64,000 nt of DNA from DUPU01 sp050952465 (GTDB lineage Bacteria > Bacillota > Dehalobacteriia > Dehalobacteriales > Dehalobacteriaceae), in assembly GCA_050952465.1 (NCBI GenBank), contig JBMNKZ010000005.1, positions 186,001-250,000 of the forward strand. Direction: 5' to 3'. Made by a program: the position numbers and the translations under genes. Positions within the stretch are counted from its first letter, which is position 1, and each line of letters starts with the position of its first letter. The notes beneath the pieces are model-generated. The model saw only the letters and a list, made by a program, of their open reading frames with translations. It was not told the origin of the DNA and ran no database searches. Positions 35,727 through 44,233 of this stretch are shown here, piece after piece.

Positions 35727-36209
35727 GTGCGGGTAGCGATTTACCCAGGTACCTTTGATCCGGTCACTAATGGGCACTTGGATATTATTGAAAGAGCGGT
35801 GCTTTTATTTGACAAGGTTGTCATTGCTATAGCAGAAGTAAATTACAAAAATACTCTTTTCGATTTAGAAGAAAGGATGAATCTAATGCATGCCGTAACA
35901 AAGGGCATGGATCATGTTTTGATAGATTCATTTGAAGGCCTGACAGTAGATTATTGCAAGAAAAAAGGTGCTACGGCAATTATCAGAGGGCTCCGAGCAG
36001 TTTCGGATTTTGATTATGAATTTCAAATGGCGTTGATGAATAGAAAGTTAGATCAAAATATAGATACCGTATTCTTAATGACGGATCAGAAGTATTCTTA
36101 CATTAGCTCCAGTATTATTAAACAGATAGCCGAGTTAGGCGGATGTATCAAAGGTTTGGTGCCTGATGAGGTTCTTCAGGCCTTGTCAAAAAAGTTTGAA
36201 AGGCTATAA
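35727..36209 (+). CDS. coaD: Phosphopantetheine adenylyltransferase
   Basis: CoaD forms dephospho-CoA from phosphopantetheine and ATP. The 160-residue protein has the nucleotidyltransferase HxGH as TNGH in YPGTFDPVTNGHLD (about 6-19) and the second signature SYISSSIIK near 127-135. GTG at 35727 gives the usual MRVAIYPGTFDP start with AGGAG about 11 bases upstream; GTG at 35718 is too close to it. Next on the strand are mtrB and pfkA. Confidence 0.95.
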   Translation: MRVAIYPGTFDPVTNGHLDIIERAVLLFDKVVIAIAEVNYKNTLFDLEERMNLMHAVTKGMDHVLIDSFEGLTVDYCKKKGATAIIRGLRAVSDFDYEFQMALMNRKLDQNIDTVFLMTDQKYSYISSSIIKQIAELGGCIKGLVPDEVLQALSKKFERL

Positions 36210-36246
36210 ATGTTTATTAGATTTTTATTAGAAAGGAATGGAATAA

Positions 36247-36477
36247 ATGGAATACGATAATATACCGGTAAGTGATTATGTGGTAGTTAAGGCTAAGGAA
36301 AACGGAGTTACCCTAATCGGGTTGACCCGGGGCAAAGATACCAGATTTCATCATACAGAAAAGTTGGACAAAGGGGAGGTTGTGATTGCTCAATTTACCG
36401 AGCATACCTCCGCCATCAAAATCAGAGGAAAAGCGACAATATTGACTAAACATGGCGCAATTGAGTCAGGAGAATAA
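36247..36477 (+). CDS. mtrB: trp RNA-binding attenuation protein (TRAP)
   Basis: TRAP is an 11-subunit ring which, loaded with tryptophan, wraps G/UAG-repeat RNA and shuts down trp genes. The 76-residue sequence is very like the Bacillus protein: VVVKAKENGVTLIGLTRGKD, RFHHTEKLDKGEV and QFTEHTSAIKIRGKA are all present, including the tryptophan- and RNA-contacting Lys/Arg/Thr residues. ATG follows AAAGGAATGG. It sits between coaD and pfkA and not beside folate or trp genes. Confidence 0.95.
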   Translation: MEYDNIPVSDYVVVKAKENGVTLIGLTRGKDTRFHHTEKLDKGEVVIAQFTEHTSAIKIRGKATILTKHGAIESGE

Positions 36478-36493
36478 AGGGAGGCGATAGGAA

Positions 36494-36694
36494 ATGTGGA
36501 CTGTAGTCTATATTGCTCCTAATCGAGCAACTGCTGAAATGCTTAAGAATTATCTTGAAGAAGAAGGATTATTGGTAATGCTTAGGTCAGTAGGTGTTCC
36601 GCATTTAGGTGATTCCGGCTCTGTAGAAATCTTAGTTCCTGAATCGGAAGTGGAAGAAGCCCATGAAGTATTAAGCACTGCTATTGGCAGCTGA
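36494..36694 (+). CDS. DUF2007-like small protein
   Basis: The 66-residue protein begins MWTVVYIAPNRATAEMLKN and continues LEEEGLLVMLRS, with an ESEVEEAHEVL end. This matches the putative signal-transducing DUF2007 pattern: a ferredoxin-like alpha/beta fold with an ILVPESE strand. It lies 16 bp after mtrB and 61 bp before pfkA, often the companion arrangement in Peptococcaceae (recollection, not checked). Function unknown. Confidence 0.7.
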   Translation: MWTVVYIAPNRATAEMLKNYLEEEGLLVMLRSVGVPHLGDSGSVEILVPESEVEEAHEVLSTAIGS

Positions 36695-36755
36695 ATTGAA
36701 AAGTTTCATAGTTGTTTTATTTAGTGGTTAAACTACCGCTAAGGGGGTCAGGACA

Positions 36756-37715
36756 ATGAAAAAAATTGCAGTTTTAACCAGCGGTGGGGATGCCCCAGGG
36801 ATGAATGCGGCCATAAGAGCTGTAGTGCGAACGGCAATTTATCATGGGATTGAAGTCATCGGGGTGAAACGAGGCTATTGTGGTCTTATTAAAAATGATT
36901 TTGTGGATTTGCAAATTGGGTCGGTGGCAGATATTATTCAACGTGGCGGCACTATCTTACGCACAGCCAGATGTGACGAATTTTTTACCCATGAAGGCAG
37001 AAAATTAGCTGTAGAAAATTTAAAATCAATAGGTATAGAGGGTGTTGTTGCCATTGGTGGTGACGGCACTTTCCGGGGTGCGATAGAATTAGATAAATTG
37101 GGAATACGGGTAGTAGGCATTCCTGGCACCATTGATAATGACATTCCTTGCACAGAGTGGACGATTGGTTTTGACACCGCGGTAAATACGGTGGTGGATG
37201 CCATAAATAAAATCAGAGATACAGCAACATCCCACGAAAGGGTTTTTGTAATTGAAGTTATGGGCCGGAAGGCCGGCAATATTGCCTTGGCTGCAGGATT
37301 AGCCGGAGGAGCCGAATCCATTGCCATACCTGAAAAGCAATTTGAGATTAATGAAATTGTCGCTAAAATTTTACGAGGGCAGAACAGGGGTAAACTCCAT
37401 AGTATCATTTTAGTGGCAGAAGGTGTTTCTAGTGCTTTGGAGATTAGTAACAAGATCCATGAAATTTCCGGACTGGATACCCGGGTAACAATTCTTGGCC
37501 ACTTACAAAGAGGGGGTGCTCCTACCGCCTGGGATCGGATTATTGCCAGTAAAATGGGAGCGGAAGCGGTTCATCTCCTACTCCAGGGCGAAACAAAAAA
37601 AATGGTAGGTATCCAAGGATATAAGATAGAAAACTATGATATTGAATGGGCGTTAAAACAGCCTCATGAGATAAATATGGATGATTATATCCTATCCGGT
37701 ATATTAGCAATTTAA
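36756..37715 (+). CDS. pfkA: ATP-dependent 6-phosphofructokinase
   Basis: Glycolytic PfkA, 319 residues: LTSGGDAPGMNAAIRAVVR at 7-25 (ATP site), GGDGTFRGA near 102-110, and PGTIDNDIPCTEWTIGFDTA near 124-143, with the catalytic aspartate in TIDND. GGDGT with glycine before T indicates ATP and not pyrophosphate use. ATG follows AAGGGGGTC. It is immediately followed by pyruvate kinase, the usual Firmicute pair. Confidence 0.96.
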   Translation: MKKIAVLTSGGDAPGMNAAIRAVVRTAIYHGIEVIGVKRGYCGLIKNDFVDLQIGSVADIIQRGGTILRTARCDEFFTHEGRKLAVENLKSIGIEGVVAIGGDGTFRGAIELDKLGIRVVGIPGTIDNDIPCTEWTIGFDTAVNTVVDAINKIRDTATSHERVFVIEVMGRKAGNIALAAGLAGGAESIAIPEKQFEINEIVAKILRGQNRGKLHSIILVAEGVSSALEISNKIHEISGLDTRVTILGHLQRGGAPTAWDRIIASKMGAEAVHLLLQGETKKMVGIQGYKIENYDIEWALKQPHEINMDDYILSGILAI

Positions 37716-37728
37716 CCTCAAGAAGGAA

Positions 37729-39489
37729 ATGGAGTTGAATTGTTTGATACATACAAAAATAGTTTGTACCATCGGACCGGCCAGCGATTCCATTGAAATG
37801 TTGGAGAAAATAATTCAGGCGGGCATGAATGTTGCTCGGCTGAATTTTTCTCATGGTAGTCATGAGGAACACGGCAGAAGGGTTACTAACATCAGAAAAG
37901 CTGCTGAAAATTTAGGAACAACTATAGCAATTTTACTTGATACCAAGGGTCCGGAGATCAGGCTGGGGAGTTTAACGGAAAGTAAGGTTTCTGTGGTTGA
38001 GGGACAGGAAGTTGTTTTAACTACCCAAGAGGTTAAAGGTCAAGGTAATGTTTTTCCCGTAACTTACAAAGGAATGACGAACGATGTGGTTCCGGGCAAT
38101 ATGGTTTTAATCGATGACGGCTTAATCGGCTTAGAAGTAAAAGAAGTCACTTCCAATGAAATTATCTGCGTAGTAAAAAACGGAGGGGATATTCTTCCTA
38201 ATAAAGGGATTAATCTGCCTGGGGTGGATGTAAATCTTCCCGGGCTTACCGAAAAAGATGTGTCAGATATTATTTTTGCTATTGAACAGGGATTTGATTT
38301 TATTGCTGCTTCTTTTGTCCGAAAGCCGGCGGATGTTTTGGAAATCAGACGGATTTTAGAGGAACATGGAGCTGATATTGACATAATCGCTAAAATTGAA
38401 AACCGGGCCGGAGTAAAAAACCTGGACGAAATTTTAAAAGTTTCTGATGGAATTATGGTCGCCCGGGGAGATTTAGGGGTGGAGATACCGGCTGAAGAAG
38501 TCCCCATTGTGCAAAAGATGATCATTGATAAATGCAACAAGGCTGGTAAACCGGTAATCACAGCAACCCAGATGCTTGATTCCATGGTGAGAAATCCCCG
38601 TCCTACCAGGGCGGAGGCCAGTGATGTGGCCAATGCCATATTTGATGGCACGGATGCGGTCATGCTCTCAGGAGAAACGGCTTCCGGGAAGTATCCGGTG
38701 CAAGCGGTGGAGACCATGGCACGCATTGCTTCCAAGGCAGAGACTGCAGTGAAGTATAACGTTAAAGCCAAGGGGGTCTTAACCCTACCCACTATTACCG
38801 ATGCCATCAGCCATGCTTCTTTCAATATTGCCCATGATTTAAAAGCCGGAGCAATTATTACACCTACTACTTCCGGATATACCGCGAAAATGGTATCAAA
38901 ATATCGCCCTAAGGCCCCAATTATTGCAGCAACTCCTTCGCCAAAGGTGAGGAGAAAACTTTGCCTGGTTTGGGGAGTGCATAGTGTTTTGATTCCGAAA
39001 ACAACAGGCACCGACGAAATGGTCGGAAAGGCTGTTTCGGCTGCTTTAAAGGAGCATTTGATTAAATGCGGCGATTTAGTGGTAGTGACAGCGGGAGTAC
39101 CCGCCGGTAATCCAGGCATGACTAATCTGATCAAAGTACATGTTGTGGGTAAGGTAGTGGCAAGCGGTACCGGAATTGGCCAGATGGTAGCAACGGGCAT
39201 TGCCCGGGTGGTAAAAGACGGGGAAGAGGCCACGACCAAAGTGAAAGAGGGTGAAATTTTAATCACCCAAAGTACGGATGCTGATTACATCACTGCCCTG
39301 GAAAAGGCGGCGGCGGTAATTACCGAAGAAGGTGGGCTTACCTCCCATGCGGCCATTGTGGCAATTAGTTTGGGCATACCTGCCGTCGTAGGAGTAGAAG
39401 GTGCCAGGACACATATTCCCGATGGTGCGGTCGTCACGGTGGATGCTATCCGTGGCCAGATTTATTTAGGTGTGACCAGAGTTCTATAA
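37729..39489 (+). CDS. pyk: Pyruvate kinase with C-terminal PEP-utiliser domain
   Basis: Pyk forms pyruvate and ATP from PEP. The 586-residue protein carries TKIVCTIGPASDS at the start, the catalytic segment IIAKIENRAGVKN near 220, MVARGDLGVEIP near 244 and TATQMLDSM near 280. Residues about 490-586 are the extra PEP-utiliser-like domain (EGGLTSHAAIVAISLGIPAV) found in Bacillus and Clostridia. It lacks nothing obvious. ATG at 37729 follows AAGAAGGAA, 13 bp after pfkA. Confidence 0.95.
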   Translation: MELNCLIHTKIVCTIGPASDSIEMLEKIIQAGMNVARLNFSHGSHEEHGRRVTNIRKAAENLGTTIAILLDTKGPEIRLGSLTESKVSVVEGQEVVLTTQEVKGQGNVFPVTYKGMTNDVVPGNMVLIDDGLIGLEVKEVTSNEIICVVKNGGDILPNKGINLPGVDVNLPGLTEKDVSDIIFAIEQGFDFIAASFVRKPADVLEIRRILEEHGADIDIIAKIENRAGVKNLDEILKVSDGIMVARGDLGVEIPAEEVPIVQKMIIDKCNKAGKPVITATQMLDSMVRNPRPTRAEASDVANAIFDGTDAVMLSGETASGKYPVQAVETMARIASKAETAVKYNVKAKGVLTLPTITDAISHASFNIAHDLKAGAIITPTTSGYTAKMVSKYRPKAPIIAATPSPKVRRKLCLVWGVHSVLIPKTTGTDEMVGKAVSAALKEHLIKCGDLVVVTAGVPAGNPGMTNLIKVHVVGKVVASGTGIGQMVATGIARVVKDGEEATTKVKEGEILITQSTDADYITALEKAAAVITEEGGLTSHAAIVAISLGIPAVVGVEGARTHIPDGAVVTVDAIRGQIYLGVTRVL

Positions 39490-39504
39490 GGGGGTTTGTT
39501 GTAG

Positions 39505-39529
39505 GGGCTGCATAATATGCAGCCCTTTT
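39505..39529 (+). terminator. Terminator after pfkA-pyk
   Basis: GGGCTGCAT / ATGCAGCCC with a short AAT loop, then TTTTG. Confidence 0.8.
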
Positions 39530-39598
39530 GTAGGCAGGGGGATGACACTAAGTGACAGGGGAGTGCCTCATGTATTTTGTATACTGATTGTTTTCCCA

Positions 39599-39625
39599 TT
39601 GACTTTTGAAAATATGTGGTATAAT
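39599..39625 (+). promoter_or_regulatory. Promoter of the carboxyltransferase gene
   Basis: TTGACT (39599-39604) and TATAAT (39620-39625) are 15 bp apart, short, but the -10 is of the extended TGG-TATAAT type. Confidence 0.5.
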
Positions 39626-39677
39626 ACATCATAATATATAAATAATTTAATATTTGTATATATTTGGAGGTTTTGTT

Positions 39678-41084
39678 TTGAAGAAAGAGGTCACACCAAT
39701 TAAGATTACTGATACCACTTTTCGTGACGCGCATCAGTCGCTGCTGGCAACGCGCATGAAATTGGAGGATATGCTGCCTATTGCTGAAAAGATAGATACT
39801 ATTGGTTTTTATTCCATGGAGGTATGGGGAGGAGCCACCTTTGATACCTGTATGCGTTTTCTTAATGAAGACCCTTGGGAAAGGCTCAGAATTTTACGTA
39901 AACATATAAAAAAGACTAAACTCCAAATGCTCCTAAGAGGTCAAAATTTGGTGGGATACCGCCATTATGCCGATGATGTAGTGGAGGCATTTATTAAAAA
40001 GGCCATTTTTAACGGAATCGATATTATTAGAATGTTTGATGCCTTGAATGATGTGAGAAATATGGAAAAAGCCATAAATGTGACCAAGAAAGAGGGAGGA
40101 CACGTTCAGGGTACCATTTCATATACCATCAGCCCTTTTCATAATTTAGAGTATTATTTAAACCTGGCTCAAACCCTGAAAGACATGGGGGCGGATTCCC
40201 TTTGCATTAAGGATATGGCGGGGATCATCACCCCGCAAATGTCCTTTAATTTAGTTCGTGCATTGAAGGAACGCATTAATCTTCCGGTGCAGCTTCATTG
40301 TCATTATACCAGCGGCATGGCATCAATGGCTTACTATCAGGCAGTGGAGGCAGGAGTTGATGTATTGGATTGTGCTTTTTCCCCCTTAGCTCTTGCTACG
40401 TCTCAGCCTGCAGTAGAAACTATGGTGGCCAGTCTAAAGGATACCCCTTATGATACCGGGTTAGATTTAGATAAAATGTCGGAAATCGCGGATTATTTCA
40501 AAAAAGTAAGGGGTAAATACAAAAAATTTGATATCGCAAACAGCACGGTAGATGCCAATGTCCTTAGGTACCAAATACCGGGAGGGATGATCTCAAATTT
40601 TATTTCCCAGCTACAGCAGCAAAACGCCCTGGATAAGTTACCTTTAGTATTGGAGGAAGTGCCCAGGGTGCGGGCAGATTTTGGCTATCCCCCTTTGGTG
40701 ACTCCGTCCAGCCAGATAGTAGGTTCCCAAGCGGTACTGAATGTTTTAGTGGGAGAAAGATACAAGATGGTCTCTAATGAGACTAAGAGTTATATGAAAG
40801 GGCTTTACGGAAAACCACCTGCTCCTGTGAATGAAGAAGTTCGAAAAAAAGTTATTGGAGAAGAGGTGCAGGTAACTGTGCGACCGGCGGACTTACTGGA
40901 ACCACAAATGGAGGATGCCAGGAAAGAAATCCAATTCTATGCGGAAACGGAAGAAGATGTGATCTCATATGTGCTTTTCCCTCAAGTTGCCAAGAAATTT
41001 TTAGAAGAACGTTTGGCTGGAAAAGCTCAGGTGGATTTTAATTTGGTTGGGAATGAAAAGAATATTAACCACTATCCGGTTTAA
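39678..41084 (+). CDS. Pyruvate/oxaloacetate carboxyltransferase (PycB/OadA type) without biotin domain
   Basis: The 468-residue protein holds the carboxyltransferase barrel: TDTTFRDAHQSLLATRMKL, EVWGGATFDTCMRFLNEDPW, the carboxyl-accepting lysine in LCIKDMAG near 180, and LHCHYTSGMA near 210. A PYC/OADA conserved domain follows. The biotinyl (MKM) domain usually at the end of OadA is absent, so it needs a separate carrier. It transfers CO2 between biotin and pyruvate/oxaloacetate. TTG start lies 8 bases after GGAGG. Confidence 0.88.
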   Translation: MKKEVTPIKITDTTFRDAHQSLLATRMKLEDMLPIAEKIDTIGFYSMEVWGGATFDTCMRFLNEDPWERLRILRKHIKKTKLQMLLRGQNLVGYRHYADDVVEAFIKKAIFNGIDIIRMFDALNDVRNMEKAINVTKKEGGHVQGTISYTISPFHNLEYYLNLAQTLKDMGADSLCIKDMAGIITPQMSFNLVRALKERINLPVQLHCHYTSGMASMAYYQAVEAGVDVLDCAFSPLALATSQPAVETMVASLKDTPYDTGLDLDKMSEIADYFKKVRGKYKKFDIANSTVDANVLRYQIPGGMISNFISQLQQQNALDKLPLVLEEVPRVRADFGYPPLVTPSSQIVGSQAVLNVLVGERYKMVSNETKSYMKGLYGKPPAPVNEEVRKKVIGEEVQVTVRPADLLEPQMEDARKEIQFYAETEEDVISYVLFPQVAKKFLEERLAGKAQVDFNLVGNEKNINHYPV

Positions 41085-41090
41085 TTAGCA

Positions 41091-41122
41091 AAACCTCAGG
41101 TTTAAAAACCTGGGGTTTTTTT
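41091..41122 (+). terminator. Terminator after the carboxyltransferase gene
   Basis: AAACCTCAGG and CCTGGGGTTT arms (one G-T pair) followed by TTTTTAG. Confidence 0.8.
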
Positions 41123-41331
41123 AGTGGGAACTTTTTTGTGTTTAATTCGTCAAATAATAGGCAAAGAAATACGGAAAATTTATTGCTTTAGACTTTGGCA
41201 GGAATGGAGTAGGTAATTAGCGAATAATTTACTAATATTTAGATATAAATTTTGTATTTATTATATGTATATATGATTAATATATATGGCAATATGTAGC
41301 TTTCTAAGTGACTGCTGGAAAGGAGAAAGCC

Positions 41332-42915
41332 TTGAAAAAAATCTTATCTTTCATTTTATTTCTTGGATTAGCAGTACTTTCTTTTGGAGGAAGTGCTTTG
41401 GCTGCAGAACAAAACACATATGAAAAGTCTGATCCCTGGGTATATACCATTACCAGAAAAACAGTTATCACTAACCCCGGGAAAAATGATATTAGAAATG
41501 TCAGAGTGACCACACCTTTGATGGACACGTCTCAACCGGTTTATCAGGATCTTTTGGGCGAAGAATTAAGTCCTTGGCCCACGAAAATCGTGGAGAGTTC
41601 AACGGGTACCCGGCAGGCCATTTTTGAAATTCCCGTAATCAAACCAGGTGGGAAAATAATTATTACCCAACGATATGGCATCCGCAATTATGCAGTAAAT
41701 TTTAATATTGAATCTTGGCAGGTTTCATCGGACTATAGTGATGAAAAGATTGATATAAAATATTTACAGCCTGAAACAAAAATTGAATCTGATCACCCAC
41801 TAATAGTTAATTATGCTCGGGATTTAGTAAAGAACGAAACCAACCCTTACCTAAAGGCACAAAAACTATTTGCCGATATTAATTTATTTATGACATATAA
41901 AGATGGGCCAAATGCCAATAAAGGGGCATTAAATGCGATTCGCACCGGAGAGGGTAATTGTGAAGACTATACCAACCTTTTTATAGCCGCCGCTCGGGCT
42001 GTCGGAATACCTGCCCGGTGGAAAACAGGATATTTATATCTTCCTAAAGAATATAATGCTCCTCCGTATATCAAAGAAGATGGAAGTTTGGATATCACCT
42101 TAATGCGTCATACCTGGCCGGAAATTTATCTCCCCAATGTAGGTTGGATGGTTCTGGATCCTACTTTCACCTATACCATTAAATCCGGCAAAAGGCAGGA
42201 AAAAGCCATTGATTGGAGTAAATTTGGGAGAATTACCTCTTCATCTCGGCATATCTTCTTTAGTTATGGCAGTCATGATGACGGTTATATTGAATTAAAT
42301 TACAGTGGGCCGAAACCTAAGGTGGAATTTTCCGAAAGCCTGGTTTTTGGAAACAATGTATTTCCTTTCCGAGATGCTACAAATCATTGGGCTAAGGATA
42401 GCATCATGTTTCTCACAGAATTTACTCCCAAGATTATTGGTGGTTATGGAAATGGTCTTTTTGGGCCGGATGACCGGGTTACCAGGGCACAACTGGCTGC
42501 GATGTTGAACCGGGTATTATCATTAGATTATCATGTGGGAAAACCGCAGTTCTCGGATGTTTCACCGGGCTATTGGGGCTATGCAGATATTGCTGCGGCC
42601 AAGGGAGCAGGCATTGTTGCCGGTTTCCCCGACGGCACCTTCCGGCCGGAAAAGCAAGTGACTAGGGCGGAATTGGCTGTTATTTTTGACCGGGCCTTTG
42701 ATTTGCCTTATCCGGCAGCCGGGATATCTTTCCTTGATTTAGGAAAACCCGGCTTTGCCTGGGCGGATGCCAGCATAATCCGTTTAGCGGGAAATGGGAT
42801 AGCCGCGGGTTACCCCGGGGGGTTGTTTTTGCCGGAGAAATCCGTAACCAGGGCGGAAGTAGCTGTATTCTTATCCCGGATATTAGACAGCATGTTTAGA
42901 TTAAAAGTGAAATAA
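41332..42915 (+). CDS. Secreted transglutaminase-like protein with three S-layer homology domains
   Basis: The 527-residue protein has a signal peptide (about 1-26, LSFILFLGLAVLSFGGSALA). Residues about 30-150 are a beta-rich domain; about 165-300 a transglutaminase/protease-like core with the catalytic cysteine in EGNCEDYTN, histidine in MRHTWPEIYL and aspartate in LDPTF. Three SLH repeats (about 350-525; VTRAQLAAML, VTRAELAVIF, VTRAEVAVFL) anchor it to secondary cell-wall polymer. It is a cell-surface enzyme that probably hydrolyses or cross-links peptides; substrate unknown. TTG start follows AAAGGAG. Confidence 0.88.
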   Translation: MKKILSFILFLGLAVLSFGGSALAAEQNTYEKSDPWVYTITRKTVITNPGKNDIRNVRVTTPLMDTSQPVYQDLLGEELSPWPTKIVESSTGTRQAIFEIPVIKPGGKIIITQRYGIRNYAVNFNIESWQVSSDYSDEKIDIKYLQPETKIESDHPLIVNYARDLVKNETNPYLKAQKLFADINLFMTYKDGPNANKGALNAIRTGEGNCEDYTNLFIAAARAVGIPARWKTGYLYLPKEYNAPPYIKEDGSLDITLMRHTWPEIYLPNVGWMVLDPTFTYTIKSGKRQEKAIDWSKFGRITSSSRHIFFSYGSHDDGYIELNYSGPKPKVEFSESLVFGNNVFPFRDATNHWAKDSIMFLTEFTPKIIGGYGNGLFGPDDRVTRAQLAAMLNRVLSLDYHVGKPQFSDVSPGYWGYADIAAAKGAGIVAGFPDGTFRPEKQVTRAELAVIFDRAFDLPYPAAGISFLDLGKPGFAWADASIIRLAGNGIAAGYPGGLFLPEKSVTRAEVAVFLSRILDSMFRLKVK

Positions 42916-42946
42916 GGAATATAAAAACAAGTTTTGTTTTAAAATG

Positions 42947-42978
42947 AAACCATCGATACCAAATATCGGTGGTTTTTT
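42947..42978 (+). terminator. Terminator after the SLH protein gene
   Basis: AAACCATCGATA pairs with TATCGGTGGTTT, then TTTTG. Confidence 0.8.
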
Positions 42979-43089
42979 GTATAAATATTACAAAATTCAC
43001 TTTATTTAACCTATTAATGTATAATATGGAAAGTAATTGAGTATAATCTATTAATGATTTAGATTGTTCCAAAGAAAGGAGGGCTGTAA

Positions 43090-43455
43090 ATGAGTATTAA
43101 CAAAAAAGTAGAAAAGGAGTTTTTTACTTTAAAGGAAGTGGCGGAGGCAATTGGTGCCAGTTATGGAACTGTAAAAAGGGATATTGATCATGGGGTACTT
43201 CCTGCATATAGGATTGGCCGTAAATATTTTGTCGGTAAAGAAGATGTGATGAACTATCGTATGGATATGCATCAGCGCCGAAACGTAAATGGTTATACTA
43301 TCCAGGAATTGATGGAAAAAATCCCATTAAGCTATGCTTTTATTGTTGAATTAATCAAATCCAAAAAACTTGAAGCTGTAAAAGTTGGCAGGCAATATGT
43401 TATTCCTTACGAAACTTTTGAAAACTTTATGAAAAAGAAGAAATTAGAAGGTTAA
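43090..43455 (+). CDS. Tandem excisionase/MerR-type HTH DNA-binding protein
   Basis: The 121-residue protein has two copies of the HTH_17 fold: FFTLKEVAEAIGASYGTVKR with YRIGRKYFVGKED (about 10-55), and YTIQELMEKIPLSYAFIVEL with VKVGRQYVIPYETF (about 65-115). Such proteins act as excisionases or small regulators. No integrase is near, so a chromosomal regulator is likelier. ATG follows AAAGGAGGG, with TATAAT boxes 40-70 bp upstream. Confidence 0.75.
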   Translation: MSINKKVEKEFFTLKEVAEAIGASYGTVKRDIDHGVLPAYRIGRKYFVGKEDVMNYRMDMHQRRNVNGYTIQELMEKIPLSYAFIVELIKSKKLEAVKVGRQYVIPYETFENFMKKKKLEG

Positions 43456-43465
43456 CTCTCTAAAG

Positions 43466-43493
43466 GTCCTCCCGTGAAAAGGAGGGCTTTTTT
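43466..43493 (+). terminator. Terminator after the double-HTH gene
   Basis: GTCCTCC / GGAGGGC stem around CGTGAAAA, followed by TTTTTTAG. Confidence 0.7.
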
Positions 43494-43503
43494 AGTGAAG
43501 ATA

Positions 43504-43533
43504 TTGGAATTAATACCTAATTACTGGTATAAT
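43504..43533 (+). promoter_or_regulatory. Sigma-A promoter of fchA-folD
   Basis: TTGGAA (43504-43509), 18-bp spacer, TATAAT (43528-43533), about 50 bp before the fchA start. Confidence 0.65.
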
Positions 43534-43583
43534 AATTTTGGTTACCTATAAAGGAAAAATTTAGTTATAGGGAGGTATCTTTA

Positions 43584-44213
43584 ATGTCTTTAGTGGACAA
43601 AAGCTGTCGGGAGTTTGTTGAGGCTTTATCAGCAAAAGTACCGGTTCCTGGGGGCGGAGGAGCTGCTGCCTTAGGAGGAGCTATTGGGATGGCCCTTTCT
43701 ACGATGGTAGGGAATTTTACAGTAGGTAAAAAGAAATATGCTGATGTGGAAGATGAAGTTAAAGAATTAATGGAAAAAGGACTTAAAGTACAGTCTGATC
43801 TACTGGATTTAATTGCGAAGGATGCGGAAGCTTTTGAACCGCTTTCTAAAGCTTATGGATTACCCAATCAAACAGATGAAGAAAAAAAATATAAAGCGGA
43901 AATCTTAGAAAAAGAATCAAAAAATGCTTGTGCTGTTCCAATGGAGATTATGAGGAAGGCATATGAAGGTATAAAAATACATCAGCGCATGGGACAAATC
44001 GGGAGTAAACTGCTAATTTCTGATGTAGGCTGTGGTGTAGTTTTTCTAAGGGGGGCATTAATTGCCGCAAAATTAAATGTCGTAATAAATTTAAACACCA
44101 TTAAAGACCAAGAGTTTATCAAGGAAACTAAAAAAGAAATGGATTATTTGGTGGAAGACGGCATTAAGGTGGCAGATGAGGTTTATCAGTCAGTACTTAG
44201 TAAAATATCCTAA
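43584..44213 (+). CDS. fchA: Methenyl-/formimino-tetrahydrofolate cyclodeaminase-type protein FchA
   Basis: The 209-residue protein matches the cyclodeaminase/cyclohydrolase family: SCREFVEALSAKVPVPGGGG, AALGGAIGMALSTMVGNFT, and KKKYADVEDEVKEL. In acetogens and purine fermenters FchA is methenyl-THF cyclohydrolase, part of the methyl branch that begins from formate. It lies 20 bp upstream of folD on the same transcript, fitting formate-to-methyl metabolism with the formate dehydrogenase of this window. Confidence 0.9.
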   Translation: MSLVDKSCREFVEALSAKVPVPGGGGAAALGGAIGMALSTMVGNFTVGKKKYADVEDEVKELMEKGLKVQSDLLDLIAKDAEAFEPLSKAYGLPNQTDEEKKYKAEILEKESKNACAVPMEIMRKAYEGIKIHQRMGQIGSKLLISDVGCGVVFLRGALIAAKLNVVINLNTIKDQEFIKETKKEMDYLVEDGIKVADEVYQSVLSKIS

Positions 44214-44233
44214 AGGAAATAGGGAGGAGTAAG

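Noticed and set aside
38064..39266. 400-codon minus-strand frame opposite pyruvate kinase
   Set aside because: An antisense shadow of a conserved gene; the composition is serine/threonine-rich and matches nothing.
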